This document shows positions 11,693-23,600 of a stretch of 64,000 bases of DNA, piece by piece. Made by a program: the position numbers and the translations under genes. Below the pieces are notes generated by a model that made no database searches, had not been told where the DNA came from, and was given only the letters and a program-made list of their open reading frames with translations. Each line of letters begins with the position of its first letter. The stretch's first letter is position 1. This stretch comes from Rhizoctonia solani (Eukaryota; Basidiomycota; Agaricomycetes; Cantharellales; Ceratobasidiaceae). The DNA lies in NCBI RefSeq assembly GCF_016906535.1, contig NC_057370.1:1984001-2048000 (forward strand), in the 5' to 3' direction.

Positions 11693-14399
11693 CTATATTG
11701 CTGCCAGGCGGACCCGAACTGCATTGCCGTGGGCTTGCAGGCCCTCGCAGTCCGCAAGGGTGATAACGACCGGACCTAAATTGCGAAGACCTTCCTTCGT
11801 TATTTCTTGAGATGTGATGTGCTTTTGGAATGAGAGTGTATTGACTCCGCTGAATTGTCGGGCATACCCGTTTGTGGGAAGGGTATGATTTGTCCCCGAC
11901 GCGTAGTCTCCACAACTAGAGCATATGTAAGAACCCCTAACTTCAATATAGTCAAAAATAGTACACACCTTTCCGGGGTGAATGGCCCAACGAATACACT
12001 TCCTGCGTTCTCGATAGACTTGACAGCTTCCTGAGCGTTTTCGAGGTGAATAATCAAATGCTCGGGCGCATACTCATTTGAAAAGTTGATAGCCTCTGTG
12101 TCATTTGCTACGCGCACTATGAGACTCTTGCGCACGGACTCTCGAACAATTTCGACCCGTTCGAGCGCGCGAGCCTGTACGTCCACTTCACGTTCAATTT
12201 CCGCCAAACGCTCATCGGTCAATCCAACTGCCACCAGGACTACCTGAGAGTCAATTCCATGCTCTGCCTGAGATAGCAGATCCGCGGCTACAAACGCTGG
12301 ATTTCCAGTCATATCAGAAATAACCTATATTATCAAAAAATGATGTTCGAGTCAGGATCGGAACGTGCTATATGCGTAGTTTGAATTGGCTTCTGAATGT
12401 ATAAACTCACCAATACCTCGGATGGCCCGGCCGGCATGTCGATCGATACCAGTGCGTCTGTGTCGTTTTGAACGAGCATCTTAGCGGCAGTCACCCATTG
12501 GTTCCCAGGTCCGAATATCTTGTCTACCTTGGGGACAGTCTCCGTGCCGTATGCCATTGCCGCCACGGCTTGGCCACCTCCAGATTTCAAGACCGCGCTT
12601 GCTCCAATGAGCTTGGCTACGTACATCACCTCCGGCACCACGCTCCCGTCTGGACGAGGTGGCGTGGCGAGAACAATTTCCTTGCACCCGGCCACCTGAG
12701 CGGGAATACCAAGCATGAGGGCCGTTGATGGAAGGACGGCCGTCCCGCCAGGAACGTACAACCCAACCCTAGCGATTGGTCTTGCAAAACGGGTGCACGT
12801 CACCCCAGGCATCGTCTCGACAACTAGAGGCGCCTTCTCAGCTTGGGCTACATGGAACTTGTAAATATTCGCATATGCCTGATCGATCGCGCTCTTGACG
12901 TCAGGGTCGAGTTCCATGGATTCTGCTGAAAATGGAGGCGAAATGATTGTCGTCGAAAGTTGCGCGCGATCAAATTTTGCTGCGAGGTCGATCAGGGCAG
13001 CATCTCCTCGTGTCCTAACTTCGTCGACTATAGGTTTGACCTTGGCAATCATTTCATCAGACTTCAACACCGGCCGTTTGAGAAGCTGAGCACGCTCGGA
13101 ACGAGAGCAAGAATTGAGGTCGACAGTGCGCATACGAATGCTACCATCGTTGTTTGAGATGACCTGGGCATCGGAAGCTGTGGGGTGGGTTGGGATAGTC
13201 TTGGCTACCGTAGGTGGAGGCTTAGGAGCCTCTGGTTGCGTCCATTGGGGCTTCGCGTTTCCGGGCCGCCGGGTTACCTTCTTGGCCTTCAAGTCGAGGG
13301 AGGCCTCAATATCGGCTAGAGAAACACCGGCCTTGACACATTTGGTCAACGCAAAATAAATAAGATCTGCGGCCTCAAATGCGACGTCTTCTCTGGTTTC
13401 CGCAGCACAAAGTTCGTCTGCCTCCTCCATAATTTTCGCGCGAAGGAGCTTTGGATCTTCAAAAAGTCGACGAGTATATGACCCTTGGGGTGAGGTTTGT
13501 AGGCGTTGCTGTAAAGTTCTCTCGAGGACCGGCAGCCCGCCTAATTCGCCAAAACATGTGGTGGTTCCAAGATGGCAAAATCCAGTGCCGTGTTGAATGA
13601 CGCTGAATTCGAGGCTGTCGGAATCGCAATCGGCACGGAGCGATACAACTTCTTGGACCGCACCCGAAGTCTCCCCTTTGCGCCAAATCCCGTGCTTTCT
13701 GGACTGGTACACACCCTTCCCAGTGCATATAGATTCGGTAATTGATTCTTTGGATGAATATACCAGTCCGAGACTTCGTCCACCAAGATTGAATGCGGTA
13801 ACAATGGTAGGGAACAAGCCATCTGGGCGATCAGAGGTCAACGGTGCGACGAAAGCATCGCCAATGTTCAACTGCGACGAAGATGTCGGAGAAAGGGTGA
13901 GTTGAGAGGAGGGGATAACCAAGGTTACGCCCAATCGCTTTAATGATTGAATCGATGCTGCCGTTGGGGTAATTTCAGCTGACGGAAGTATGTAAAACGA
14001 CAATCCTTTGAAGAATTGTTTAACAGACTCCAGCAAATCGGCATCGATTGCAGGAGTTTTTAAAAGTACCCCAGACACTATCGCTCGGATTTTATCGGTC
14101 ACAGCACTTGCACTACCCGCATCGAGTAAAAGCACCAGTTTTTCTGGCGGAATCGCCCCAAACAAATCTTTGGCGAGAGCAAGAGAGACAACGACCTTTG
14201 AAGCGCCTTGGTCAAGCCATGTCGCGACCTGGTCTACTGAGGGCGGTACGGAGCCATCGGGGAAAACATAGTATATACTACCTGTTGTGAGTGAATATTT
14301 GGATGAAGCTGGGAGAAGGACAGGTCCACATCGAGTGGTTGCACTAATGAGCTCTTCGCTCCCAGAGTCCAAGATTGGTAGAAATGCTGGGGTAGCCAT
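11693..14399 (-). CDS. HIS4: Trifunctional histidine biosynthesis protein HIS4
   Basis: The protein catalyses steps 2, 3, 9 and 10 of histidine synthesis. In order it has an N-terminal region (1-190), phosphoribosyl-AMP cyclohydrolase (about 200-300; Lys-Gly-Glu-Thr-Ser-Gly and zinc-binding Cys/His with Gly-Phe-Cys-His), phosphoribosyl-ATP pyrophosphohydrolase (about 310-390; Lys-Ile-Met-Glu-Glu-Ala-Asp-Glu) and histidinol dehydrogenase (about 420 to the end; Val-Pro-Gly-Gly-Thr-Ala, Gly-Pro-Gly-Asn-Gln-Trp and Gly-Pro-Ser-Glu-Val-Leu). Exon 1 is nearly 2 kb from the ATG at 14399. Two introns follow, near 12322-12412 and 11919-11970. The second splice restores the invariant Pro-Glu-Ser-x-Gly-Asp-Tyr-Ala-Ser-Gly-Thr-Asn-His. 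The TAG is at 11693-11695. The gene is convergent with PDB1, with a 137-bp gap, and no frame defect is seen. Confidence 0.96.
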
Positions 14400-14568
14400 G
14401 GTGGATTAAGAGACGAGTCACTGCGTGGCGCTTAGAAATTTGCGATGGTGCATTTATGCGATCGAAACTGAAATTAAGATCGGACATCTACGCTACAACC
14501 AAGATCGACGTATCTAAGCACGGAAAGTCATAAGAATACAGAAAGCACAACGTATAACCGAATCAAGT

Positions 14569-15887
14569 TCAGTCTACATGTCCATGTTTTACCAGGTACT
14601 CCGCGTGTTCTTTCTTGTGTCCCTTTACAGCAGAATCTACCGTCCAACGCCAAATAGGGATGCCGATCTACCACAACATCAATACCAACAAATAACAGGG
14701 TCACCCGGCTGGGTTCCTACTTACCCAAGCAATCAGAGCTAGAACACTGTCGACCAGGGGGTTGTGATTAGGAGTGATGCCACGTGTACCAGCACGGAAA
14801 ATGGACGTCAAGAGATCCCCAGAAATATGCTGTTGACCAGATTGAATGCCTGTTGTGGCATTAGTAGGCGTACAAGATGGTATGTTAGTGAAGCACTTAC
14901 CTTTATACATAGCCTCTGCGGCTGCCTCTGGGGTCATACCCTTGTCCGTTTCTTCAAGCTTTTTGAGTAAGTCAGGCTTGAGCTTATTCTCTTCCTCATA
15001 ACCCGGAGTTTCCATCGTGCATGGGAAATACATTTGAACAGATATATCATAGAGCTGACACTCGGAAGCTAGGCCATCCGCCAGACCTAAACTAGGTTGA
15101 GAAAGCTGCATATTGAAAGTGATGCATATCTTACCTCGTAGCGCGTGTTTTCCTGGCGCATAATTCGACCAGCCCATAAATGACATGTAGCTGAGCATTG
15201 AGCCCACAAATACAATCTTTCCGTGGACCTTTTGACGAACCATCTTCTTGATTCCTGCCTGCGTTGAGTTAGCTAAGGTCTTTCTGTGAGTTACAAGTGC
15301 AGGCTTACATGCGCAGTGTACGCTTGTATCCAATACGCGTCCCTCATGCCTCGTTCCAGAGCTTCAGTATCATCATCAATGAAGAAACGGGGCCGCGATG
15401 CTCCGGCACACAAAAACAAAGCGTCTGGAGCTCTTCCCTCAAATGGCGCACTGGCCGCGTCAAGAGCAGCAACAGATCCGGCAGAGTCCGTTAGAGAGAA
15501 CGAATAACTCTTTATTATTTGTGCAGGTGACACTCTCAAGCTCTGAGACCTAGGTTCAAAGCTGTCGCTCGTTTCAGTTTGCGTAACTCACCTCTAACTC
15601 TGTTATCGCCTGGTTCAATTTATCCTGGTTCCTGGCCACGATTGATACATGTGCCCCGTTCTTGACTAGTATCTTGGCAAGGCACAGGCCGAGTCCTGTG
15701 CTCCCACCTGTCACATAACAGTGCTATATCCAAGCTCACTCCTCGTGTCCCGATGTCGTGTATTGGCAAATTAAACGCGTACCTTGTCTTTGGGGTCCCA
15801 TTTCTGCGTGAACAAGCCCATTGCGGATATAAGCACAGTAAATATAGCCACAACAACCGAGTAAAAAAATGGATCAAGACCTGGCAT
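14569..15887 (-). CDS. TSC10: 3-ketodihydrosphingosine reductase (SDR, ER membrane)
   Basis: This enzyme reduces 3-ketosphinganine to sphinganine with NADPH, the second step of sphingolipid synthesis in the ER. The ATG at 15887 gives a hydrophobic N-terminal membrane segment. Next comes Thr-Gly-Gly-Ser-Thr-Gly-Leu-Gly, the short-chain dehydrogenase cofactor loop (15680-15720). The catalytic pair Tyr-Ala-Pro-Gly-Lys lies near 15150, preceded by Ser residues of the active site. A second hydrophobic stretch lies near the C-terminus (about 14610-14740) and the tail is Lys/His-rich. There are at least six exons, and the final one ends with TGA at 14569-14571. An in-frame Met at 15968 would lengthen the N-terminus by 27 residues, but the shorter form fits the family better. 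Confidence 0.9.
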
Positions 15888-16108
15888 ATGGCCGCAGGTT
15901 GGGGAAGCTAACAAGCGCCTTCCAGCTAATTTCAATATCAGACTCACGGCATCTAAATCAAAAATCAATTATTTTTAGCTCATTCTTCCCTGTCACTTAT
16001 GAGTAGAGGGATGAGAAAGTCGCTCTCATCAACGACACGCCTACAAAAGCTTGAGTCTCGAGCGAAGATCTTGTCTCCGGGGGACAAACCTACTCTAGGC
16101 TGAACGGT
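15888..16108. promoter_or_regulatory. Divergent promoter of TSC10 and FEX
   Basis: About 220 bp separate the two start codons, so the two genes must share upstream sequence. No clear TATA box was seen. Confidence 0.4.
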
Positions 16109-17418
16109 ATGAATTCGACCAGGGCCGAACTGAGCGAGAAACGCCCCTCCCAAAGCTCTACATCCGAGTCCCATTCGGTCAGCTTTCAAAACTACCCGGT
16201 ATCCCTAGTGCCTCCTGGAGAACCTCGGCTTCAGCACAGCTCACAACAGTCCATAGCAAATTTAGAAAGCCAAGAACCTGGAGCGACTTCGCCCCCTCCT
16301 ACAGCAGCTACGACTGCTCCCTCGCGTTCTTATCATCCCTTGTCTTGGCCAGTCCTTACTCTCCTAGCATTGCCTTCTGTACTCGGTGTTCTTGCCCGTC
16401 TTGGGATCCATTCCTTGACGACTTACGATGGCGACAGTGTCTTTGCCCTTGCTTGGGTGCAAGGGATGGGATGCTTCGTTATGGGTCTTGCTTTAGGCAA
16501 AAGACAAACGATTTCAGATTTGTACGTTGAATATATTTCTCTGTCCATAGAACCACTTAACATTATATTATTTTATAGCTATCCGCCGTTGTACACTGCT
16601 ATCACGACAGGTATGCATCCATTGTCGTGTCATGCCATTAGCAAGACTCATTCGCAATGCAAGGATTCTGTGGATCATTAACCACATTCTCCAGTTGGCA
16701 GCTAGATGTATTTCAGGCTTGGTCTAACGCTGGCGGTTTTCACAGAGGCTGGCTGCGAGACGTACGTGTGCCTCGCGTTTCATGATCGTCAGGTTTCACG
16801 AATTCTTTCCAGGTTATAGACGGCCTTACGAAATCCGCCGTTACAGCACTGGTCTCGTTGGGGGGATTGAGCTTTGGTCTACATATTTCAACTCATATTC
16901 CCTTCAAACCTCCTCGATTCAGGCCGAACTCGGCCCACGGCAAAATTATGGGAATTTTATCATTATTATCCTATCTTGCAACCATTCCTCTCTACTTCAA
17001 ACTTTCGCCCAAATTTCGAATTGATGCTACATCGGCTTTATTATTCTCATTTCCTGGCACTCTTACAAGGCATATCCTTGGAACATATTTTAATGCTCTA
17101 CGAGCCAATCTTCCCATTGGTACGCTGGGAGCAAACTCCCTTGGGACCGGACTTCTGGCTGCTTTTCATGTCATCCAACGCACACCTGTGACACCTACTG
17201 CTTGCGCTATCCTCCAAGGACTGATCGATGGGTATTGTGGTTGTTTAACTACTATCAGTACATTTGCCGTCGAGATTAGGGGGCTCAAAGGCTGGCATGC
17301 TTGGAGATATTTTGCTTTGAGCTACATTATTGGACAATTACTTATGGTAGCCATAGTTGGCGGCTCCTGGTGGAGTGGAAGGGTGAAAGAGCATGGGATG
17401 TGCTCCGGACCAATATAG
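16109..17418 (+). CDS. FEX: Fluoride export protein with two CrcB-like halves
   Basis: This is a plasma-membrane fluoride channel of the eukaryotic FEX type. The first 75 residues are a Ser/Pro-rich cytosolic tail. Two homologous four-helix CrcB repeats follow. The first carries Gly-Phe-Cys-Gly-Ser-Leu-Thr-Thr-Phe-Ser-Ser-Trp (16678-16700) and the second Gly-Tyr-Cys-Gly-Cys-Leu-Thr-Thr-Ile-Ser-Thr-Phe (17230-17265). These are the Thr/Ser/Phe tracks that line the fluoride pore. The first intron starts GTACGT at about 16521, and two more flank the exons at 16580-16610 and 16670-16760. All are 50-65 bp. The stop is the TAG at 17416-17418. No frame problem is seen. Confidence 0.93.
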
Positions 17419-17828
17419 ATAGACACTTGAAACTGTTTTATATGTAGCTATAATACCAAATGAGTAAAATAATCGTCACGATGGTACTTCCTCCCCTCTC
17501 AAGTCGACGCAGCCGGCCCTAAACAATCATGGCTACAAAACTTCGCCAGACGGTTGGATGGTTCTTTACTTACATTTACCTGTCTACCAAATACCAAAGC
17601 CTCGCGGCTCTCACTCAGCTTTGCGGCTTAATGGTGGGGACACAGACCAAGAAAGGTAGCTCAAATGCTTGCATGAATAAACTTCTTTACTTCAGAGAGC
17701 TTAGCTGTTGCCTAACATTCACAGTAGCCTATATGTTTATTGTGAATCAATGTGTTTTGTTCAACTGTGTCAATATACTATATATTCCAAGCGTTTCGCT
17801 ATTGCGTTTCAAATCCTGCAATATGTAG
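17419..17828. other. Convergent 3' intergenic region
   Basis: This region lies between the stops of FEX (+) and the TspO gene (-). The open frames on the plus strand here lack family signal or splice logic and I do not call a gene. It should hold both polyadenylation regions. Confidence 0.4.
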
Positions 17829-18720
17829 CTACTCTTCACGACGAGGGAAAGATGTTGCTGGCCCGGTCGGAGTCCCACGGTTCAACCACCAGTACCCACC
17901 GTTAAGGTAAGTGGCAAACGATAACCAGGCACAATATGGTGCCAAAAGATACGTAGAAGTTCCTCCGGTTGGTTCGTGCAGAGTATGCTATATAATTGTT
18001 AGATGAAGGGGGGAAGGGTGTGGTTATCCAACTCACCGTCATGGCAGCGACTGTACTTGTTAGGGCGGCGATGTCAATCAATGCTATGCCTTTCTGCATC
18101 CCCAGATAACCACAGTCAGTAGCCTACCAAGCTGAATTTTAGGAGCGACCTGCCTGTTTCCACAAGAAAAATAGCGGGGTCCACGCGAGATTTAGTCCGA
18201 GTTGAACCCAGTACATTTTTAACCCAGTAAGTGCAGCGTCCCTGTGCAATGGGTCATGGCTCAGTAACATATTGAATCTAGTAACAGGAGAACTTTACTT
18301 GATTGCCGGAGATAGACTAGTGTCATAGGTCTTGATGGCAAGATGAGACGCATATCCCATAGCTATAGATCCAGTATATGAATAAAGGTCAGGTAAATAT
18401 TGGTTGCAAGGCTTACAAGCATACAGTATTGGCCAGACAATCCCAAACGCTTGGCGCGGAGGCCTTCCTGGGGGCGCGCGCAGAGACTAAGTCGCGAATC
18501 CAAGGGATGAATAAAAAAACCGGCTCTTCGTCGACATTATGATGGATACTTACCTCGTACCAGCCACTCTTGACAACCTTGGCCGTCGGATAACCGCTTA
18601 AAGATCCCAAGATAATTGGAAGTCCCACAGCTACAGCTGGGTTACGTGGAAGGTTGAGCAAGAGAGGGAGAGGTTGATCCTGTCAAAGATGGATATTCCA
18701 GCCGAGATGAAGTTATCCAT
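17829..18720 (-). CDS. TspO/MBR family translocator protein
   Basis: This is a five-helix membrane protein of the mitochondrial translocator (peripheral benzodiazepine receptor) family, which binds tetrapyrroles and sterols. It shows the family pattern in order: Asn-Pro-Ala-Val-Ala-Val-Gly-Leu-Pro at helix 1, Trp-Tyr-Glu, Pro-Pro-Gly-Arg-Pro-Pro with Phe-Gly-Ile-Val-Trp-Pro-Ile-Leu-Tyr at helix 2, Met-Gly-Tyr-Ala-Ser, Gln-Leu-Gly-Leu-Asn-Leu-Ala-Trp-Thr-Pro-Leu-Phe-Phe, and the C-terminal Ala-Pro-Tyr-Cys-Ala-Trp with Tyr-Leu-Asn. The stop is the TAG at 17829-17831. The intron at about 18094-18153 appears to be GC-AG. The likely ATG at 18720 is one base out of frame with helix 1; a missing base near 18660-18675 would fix it, so the N-terminus is uncertain. 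Confidence 0.85.
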
Positions 18721-18920
18721 GATGATGGTGGTAAGATGTATCCCCCAATATCTCCTTCCGATCGACCTTGTGTATATCGTAATTAACGAGCGCATGACTA
18801 TTCGGATCCCGAGGCGATCTTCTGATCTCATAGCCACTTCGATCCATGAATATCCTTTCATGGGGCAGAACGCATATAACCATGGATTTCGTAGTACTGA
18901 CAAGCCATTATCAAAAACTT

Positions 18921-19451
18921 CTACAAATAAACACCACCGGATTCGTCCTCATTGCTTGTCTGTTCATGAACTCTCCCATCTCTTGATGCTGGTGCAGCTA
19001 CTTCTGACGGCGTAGCTAGCAAGGAGCTAGGGTGTATATGTACTTGGTAGTGTGGATTATCAGCGACAGCTGCGCCTCGAGCTTCCAGCGCCTTTCGCAA
19101 CATGACTATCCTCTCCTCTTGCGACCCTCTATACTGAACAATCGGCAAAAGGGAGATAAGTCAGGACACGAACGATTGAACGCACATAACTTCTAAGTTC
19201 TCTCGGTACGCTTCTTGAAGGTCGACATCTGGGGTAGTCTCTGCGGCCATAGCCTCCTGGAGTTGCTTTTGTGTTGAGGATAGCACCCTCAGCGAATTGT
19301 GTAAACGAGAAATTTCTATAACAAATTTACTGAGCGCACACTTTAACGAGCTCATTGTGGGAATATCACCCTCTGAGATGGTAGGAGCATCAAGCTGGCA
19401 TGCATGCTCGAATGTAAAAGGTTGGGTATGTTTCGGTTCGAAAGTGAGCAT
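18921..19451 (-). CDS. Small helical hypothetical protein
   Basis: There are two exons from the ATG at 19451, with one short intron around 19139-19190 and a TAG at 18921-18923. The product is about 155 residues. Residues 35-100 are heptad-rich with many Leu, Glu and Arg, as in a short coiled coil, and the tail is Ser/Glu-rich. The best donor is GTTATG, which joins Leu-Glu to Tyr-Arg-Gly-Ser-Gln-Glu-Glu-Arg in phase. I do not recognise a family. Confidence 0.5.
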
Positions 19452-19684
19452 GATGGGCGACGTCAGTCCAGATACCTGGCACGTGATAGAATCCAATCAC
19501 CTTACATGTGCTCACACAAGTTCGGGTACGATAACTAGTCAATACAGCTAGTTGCAACTAATCTTTGTTTACTCAACTAACTAGCAAAAGGACAGAATAA
19601 TTGTTTGTATGTGCGATTCATGTGGCAAATGTAGCGCCTGAGCCTGAGATGCCAAACTCATACCCACTGCCGTTACTTCACACT

Positions 19685-20339
19685 TCAAATTGATTCTGGG
19701 TGTACAACGCGCACCCATTCAAGCACAGCATTAACCCTACTTTCCAAGTCTTTCATCGAGCCATCTATTTCGTAATATTTTATCCCAAATCGATCCATAT
19801 AGTGCTTGTAAGTTTGTGGGTAGCTGGAGGGATCGGCCAACGATCGAACGCCATCGTCCTCAATCCACTCTGCTACTGGATGTAACAAGACAAATATCGC
19901 ACGACGATAAATAGGTAAAATGCCATATAACTCATCGCACTCGCCAATATTTCTGCTCCAGTGGCTTCTGTGGTAGAAAGAGATGCGTACACTAACGGAT
20001 CGATAGCGGAGCGATCACAGAGTAGAAAGGAGTTGTTTGCACAAAAGTGTGTTGCAGTTGCCAGGTTTCGAACTCGAAGACCGTTCTCTGTAGCGATTTG
20101 CGCGTTCAAAATGCCCTTTGCATGTCCAATCTGTCTACGTGGTCGCGAGTGAAATTTGTGTTGCGCATGACGGTGCGAGCCACCTCAGAAACATGCTGAT
20201 TTGATGGTAAATGGAGACGTATGGCTAGTGCTTTGCAAAGAGTGGTTTTTCCAGACGAGGAAGATCCAACTATATAGATACCACTCAAGGAGGTAGGGAT
20301 ATCTTGCATACTTGGTACGTGCTTAATATATTCTCCCAT
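19685..20339 (-). CDS. AAA_28/NadR-like P-loop NTPase
   Basis: The N-terminus shows Tyr-Ile-Val-Gly-Ser-Ser-Ser-Ser-Gly-Lys-Thr-Thr, a Walker A loop of the kind found in AAA_28 and NadR-type kinases (20240-20275). A middle exon contains Cys-Asp-Arg-Ser-Ala-Ile-Asp-Pro, the usual D-R-x-x-x-D-P motif of this family (about 19985-20010). A C-terminal exon ends with Trp-Val-Arg-Val-Val-His-Pro (stop at 19685). The family includes nicotinamide riboside kinase-like and Ttd14-like enzymes, so a small-molecule or regulatory kinase is a fair guess. The ATG at 20339 is used here. An upstream exon (about 20404-20490), joined across a GTGAGT...CTCAG intron, would extend it in phase. Confidence 0.72.
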
Positions 20340-20627
20340 TACTGAGAATCGCTAACAATATGAGATCAATTTAACAGAGTAAATGAGGGATACTCACTTG
20401 AGTCACCTCCGGAGGGGGAAGTTGCGAAGGGAGCGAAAGGATGTGGGGACCAAGATATTTGACGCCATCGCCATAGCCACATCATGATGGATGTGACAAG
20501 TGGCTAATCGGATAATTGTGACTTCGTGACTGATCTTATCGTGATTGCCTATCTCTTGCCGCGAGGTGGCTCGCCTGAGAGCTTGCAGCCACGTATTGAG
20601 CAGCCCTATAACTTAACACCGATACAG
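20340..20627. promoter_or_regulatory. Divergent upstream region of the P-loop NTPase and the RdRP-helicase gene
   Basis: The start codons are 288 bp apart and point away from each other. Part of this may be a 5' exon of the P-loop gene. No specific site was recognised. Confidence 0.4.
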
Positions 20628-23600
20628 ATGGCACCGGCCAAGTTTGTCCTACGTGCTCCTTTAGAACCCAATGAGGATTCGTGGGTGTTTGAGTTACCTT
20701 CTCCCTTGCCGGCACCCCGCCGCGGGCAAGGAAAATTGCTTCAGTTCTCGCCCGAAGGCTTGGTGCTGACAATGGACCAGTTCTCAAGTAACAGAGTTTT
20801 GCACCAGGACGATCCTGATCAATACATACTGGCTTCGTTTGCTGGATTACGATTCAAAGATAACCCTCCCTCGGCTGCCGCAAATTATATCCAGCGTGCG
20901 CTCACAAAAGGCCTGTTTATCAACGGACAGCAATACAGATTCTACCATCATAGTAATAGTCAACTGCGTAGTCGGTCATGCTGGTTGAGAGCCGCAAGTA
21001 GTGATGAAGAGCTTGATAGGAGGATTGAAAAGCTCTGTGATGTATCAAAAATCAACAATATAGCAAAAAGTAAGCTCTTATACCTGTTTTGTTTCATATA
21101 TCACACATGCATGTGATTTCAAATTTGCATTTTAGGAGCAAAACGGATTGGTTTGCTATTCTCCGGCGCAGAGATCGATTGGGATCTCAACCCAGCCTTG
21201 ACCAAAGATATCCCCGATATTACTATAGCGGAAGAATTATTCTCAGATGGTGAGATCTCTCGTTACAATTGTCCCTACGCATTGACCACTTTGAAATCAC
21301 GGCTCTAGGGTGTGGATTGATATCCAGGAGGTTTATGCAGCTTTTAGCAAAGAAAAAGAAGATCGTCCATCGCGGATATCGGTACACACCATCAGTCATC
21401 CAAATCAGGTAAGCTCTTGGTAAATATGCGGAATAAACAATGATTCACTCTGGCCAAGGTATCGCGGTTATAAAGTATGTGTATATGTTTACCAGGGCCG
21501 TTTGTTCTTTTGTTTCTCACAATGTCACGATATTAATTATCCAGGGCGTCTTGGCTATCCATCCTCAACTTGACCAAGCCGCTCAGCACCACGTACATTT
21601 CCGGGACTCCATGCGAAAGCTTAAAACAGGCGCCGATAACACATTTTCGGTTGTGGACTATTCCAAACCCTACCAGTTTGCTCGTTTAAACAACGATATA
21701 ATTGTTTTGCTTTCAGCACTAGGTATCACAAACGAGATGCTTAAAACCAAGCAGGACGCATATTTCAAGTGGATTGAATCCGCCAACAAGGACATGAGTT
21801 CAGCAATGAATTTTCTGTCTGCACTTGGTAAAACGATTTAGCAGAGCGAGTTTTTATGGATGGCTTGGACGAGGAACAGGTACAAGCCCAGATTAGGAAT
21901 GCTCAAGTTGAGGAGGTCAACGCATTCCAAAAACCAGAGACAGGGAAGGATCGGTCACGAATATTTCTACTCCAATCTCGCTTCTTGTTTGGAGTATGTG
22001 ATCCTTATGGGCTGTTGGAGGAAGGAGAAGTACATGTTCGCATTATGGAACCACGCAAGGGTGCAACTACTCTATCTAATATTGACCTGATGGTTGTTCG
22101 AAATCCCTGTTTACATCCTGGAGATATCCTTAAACTAAGGGCAGTGCACCATACAGGGTTGGATCACCTAGTGGATTGCATTGTATTTAGCGGAAAAGGA
22201 AAAAGAGCTGCCCCAGCTATGAGTTCTGGGGGCGACTTAGGTCCGTCTCTAACTAATTATTGGTTAAATAAATTGAATAAGTATTAACAATACTTAGATG
22301 GCGATCGTTTTACTGTGGTGTGGGATCCGGATATAGTTCCCAGAACTATTGCTCAGGTACAATTCATGCTATGCTTCCCAGTGATCATGATATATACTTA
22401 TCGTTATTCTAAAGTCGTATGACTACCCAGCGGCCAAAACTCAAGTCAATTTGCGTATCACTCGTAAAGATTTAGCAACCCATTTCGCCAATTATAATAG
22501 GTAAGCACAACAAAAAGCGCATACAAGTATCAATTTTACGCAGAGCCTTAGTATGGACCTTGGACGTGTAGCATCTTTACATAATAAATGGGCTCGAACG
22601 CTCAAAGGGGCTATGAGTCCCGAGTGTCAAGAGCTCAATGCCCTTCACTCTCAGAGTGTCGATGGTGCTCGAATTAGGATACCCGAAAGACTTATTAAAC
22701 CTCCTGAGGTTACGGATCCGTTTGTTCTTGACGTTTTGATCACCGAAGCCCATATTTTTTCAAAGCGTTTTCTTACCACAGAGGCGGTACACTTCGATAA
22801 GCTGGAGTACATAACTGCTGGAGATACCCTGAAGACTATTATGTCGTTGGACGGCTCCGCGTTTCCAACTTTAACGGAGAACGAGATTGTTCAGTTATGC
22901 CGACGTTTCGCAAGAAGGAATATGATAGACTTTAGGGATTATTTGTATCATGTGGATTTCAGCGCTCTGTCGGCGAACGAGAAGTATGCTCTATGTAGCG
23001 CTCTCGATTTAAACCCAGAATCGCACCCGTTTATTTGGAATAGGTCCGTTTGTTCTTACTCCCACCATACTTCTGCTTGAAAACTGACCTTGACTCCCTC
23101 ATCTAGCTTGCTGAGATCAGACGTTGTTCCCGGGTTTGTGTTGGCAGAACAGAACTTAGATGGCCCTTTGCCACTGCAAAGGCTGTACTCATCGAAAATC
23201 CAGGGGCGTCAGGCATTCTTCGAGTATCTGAAACGCGCCACAACCGACTTCATGAGAAAACTCATTATTATCAAGGTACTAGGCGTCTCGCATCAGTTTC
23301 TATATATGATGAAGCTGGCTCTGACCTTGCTTTGATGAATAGACGGATGACCGATTCGGTGTAGGCGTTTTCATTCGCGGCCGGCATTCATGGGACGAAG
23401 ATTGTAAGGTTAACCAAGACGTACTTGTTCATGCATTTCAGCCCTCAGTTGCAACCGGCGGCCAGCTTGCTAAGCCAACCAAGAATGGGTATATGATATA
23501 CGCTACAGACGGAATCTTCCAGCTTTTCGAGAGACACCGAGCCAATACCTTTATATTTCTTAAATCCGCCACTGAATATTCAAGAAAAGATGTAAATGCC

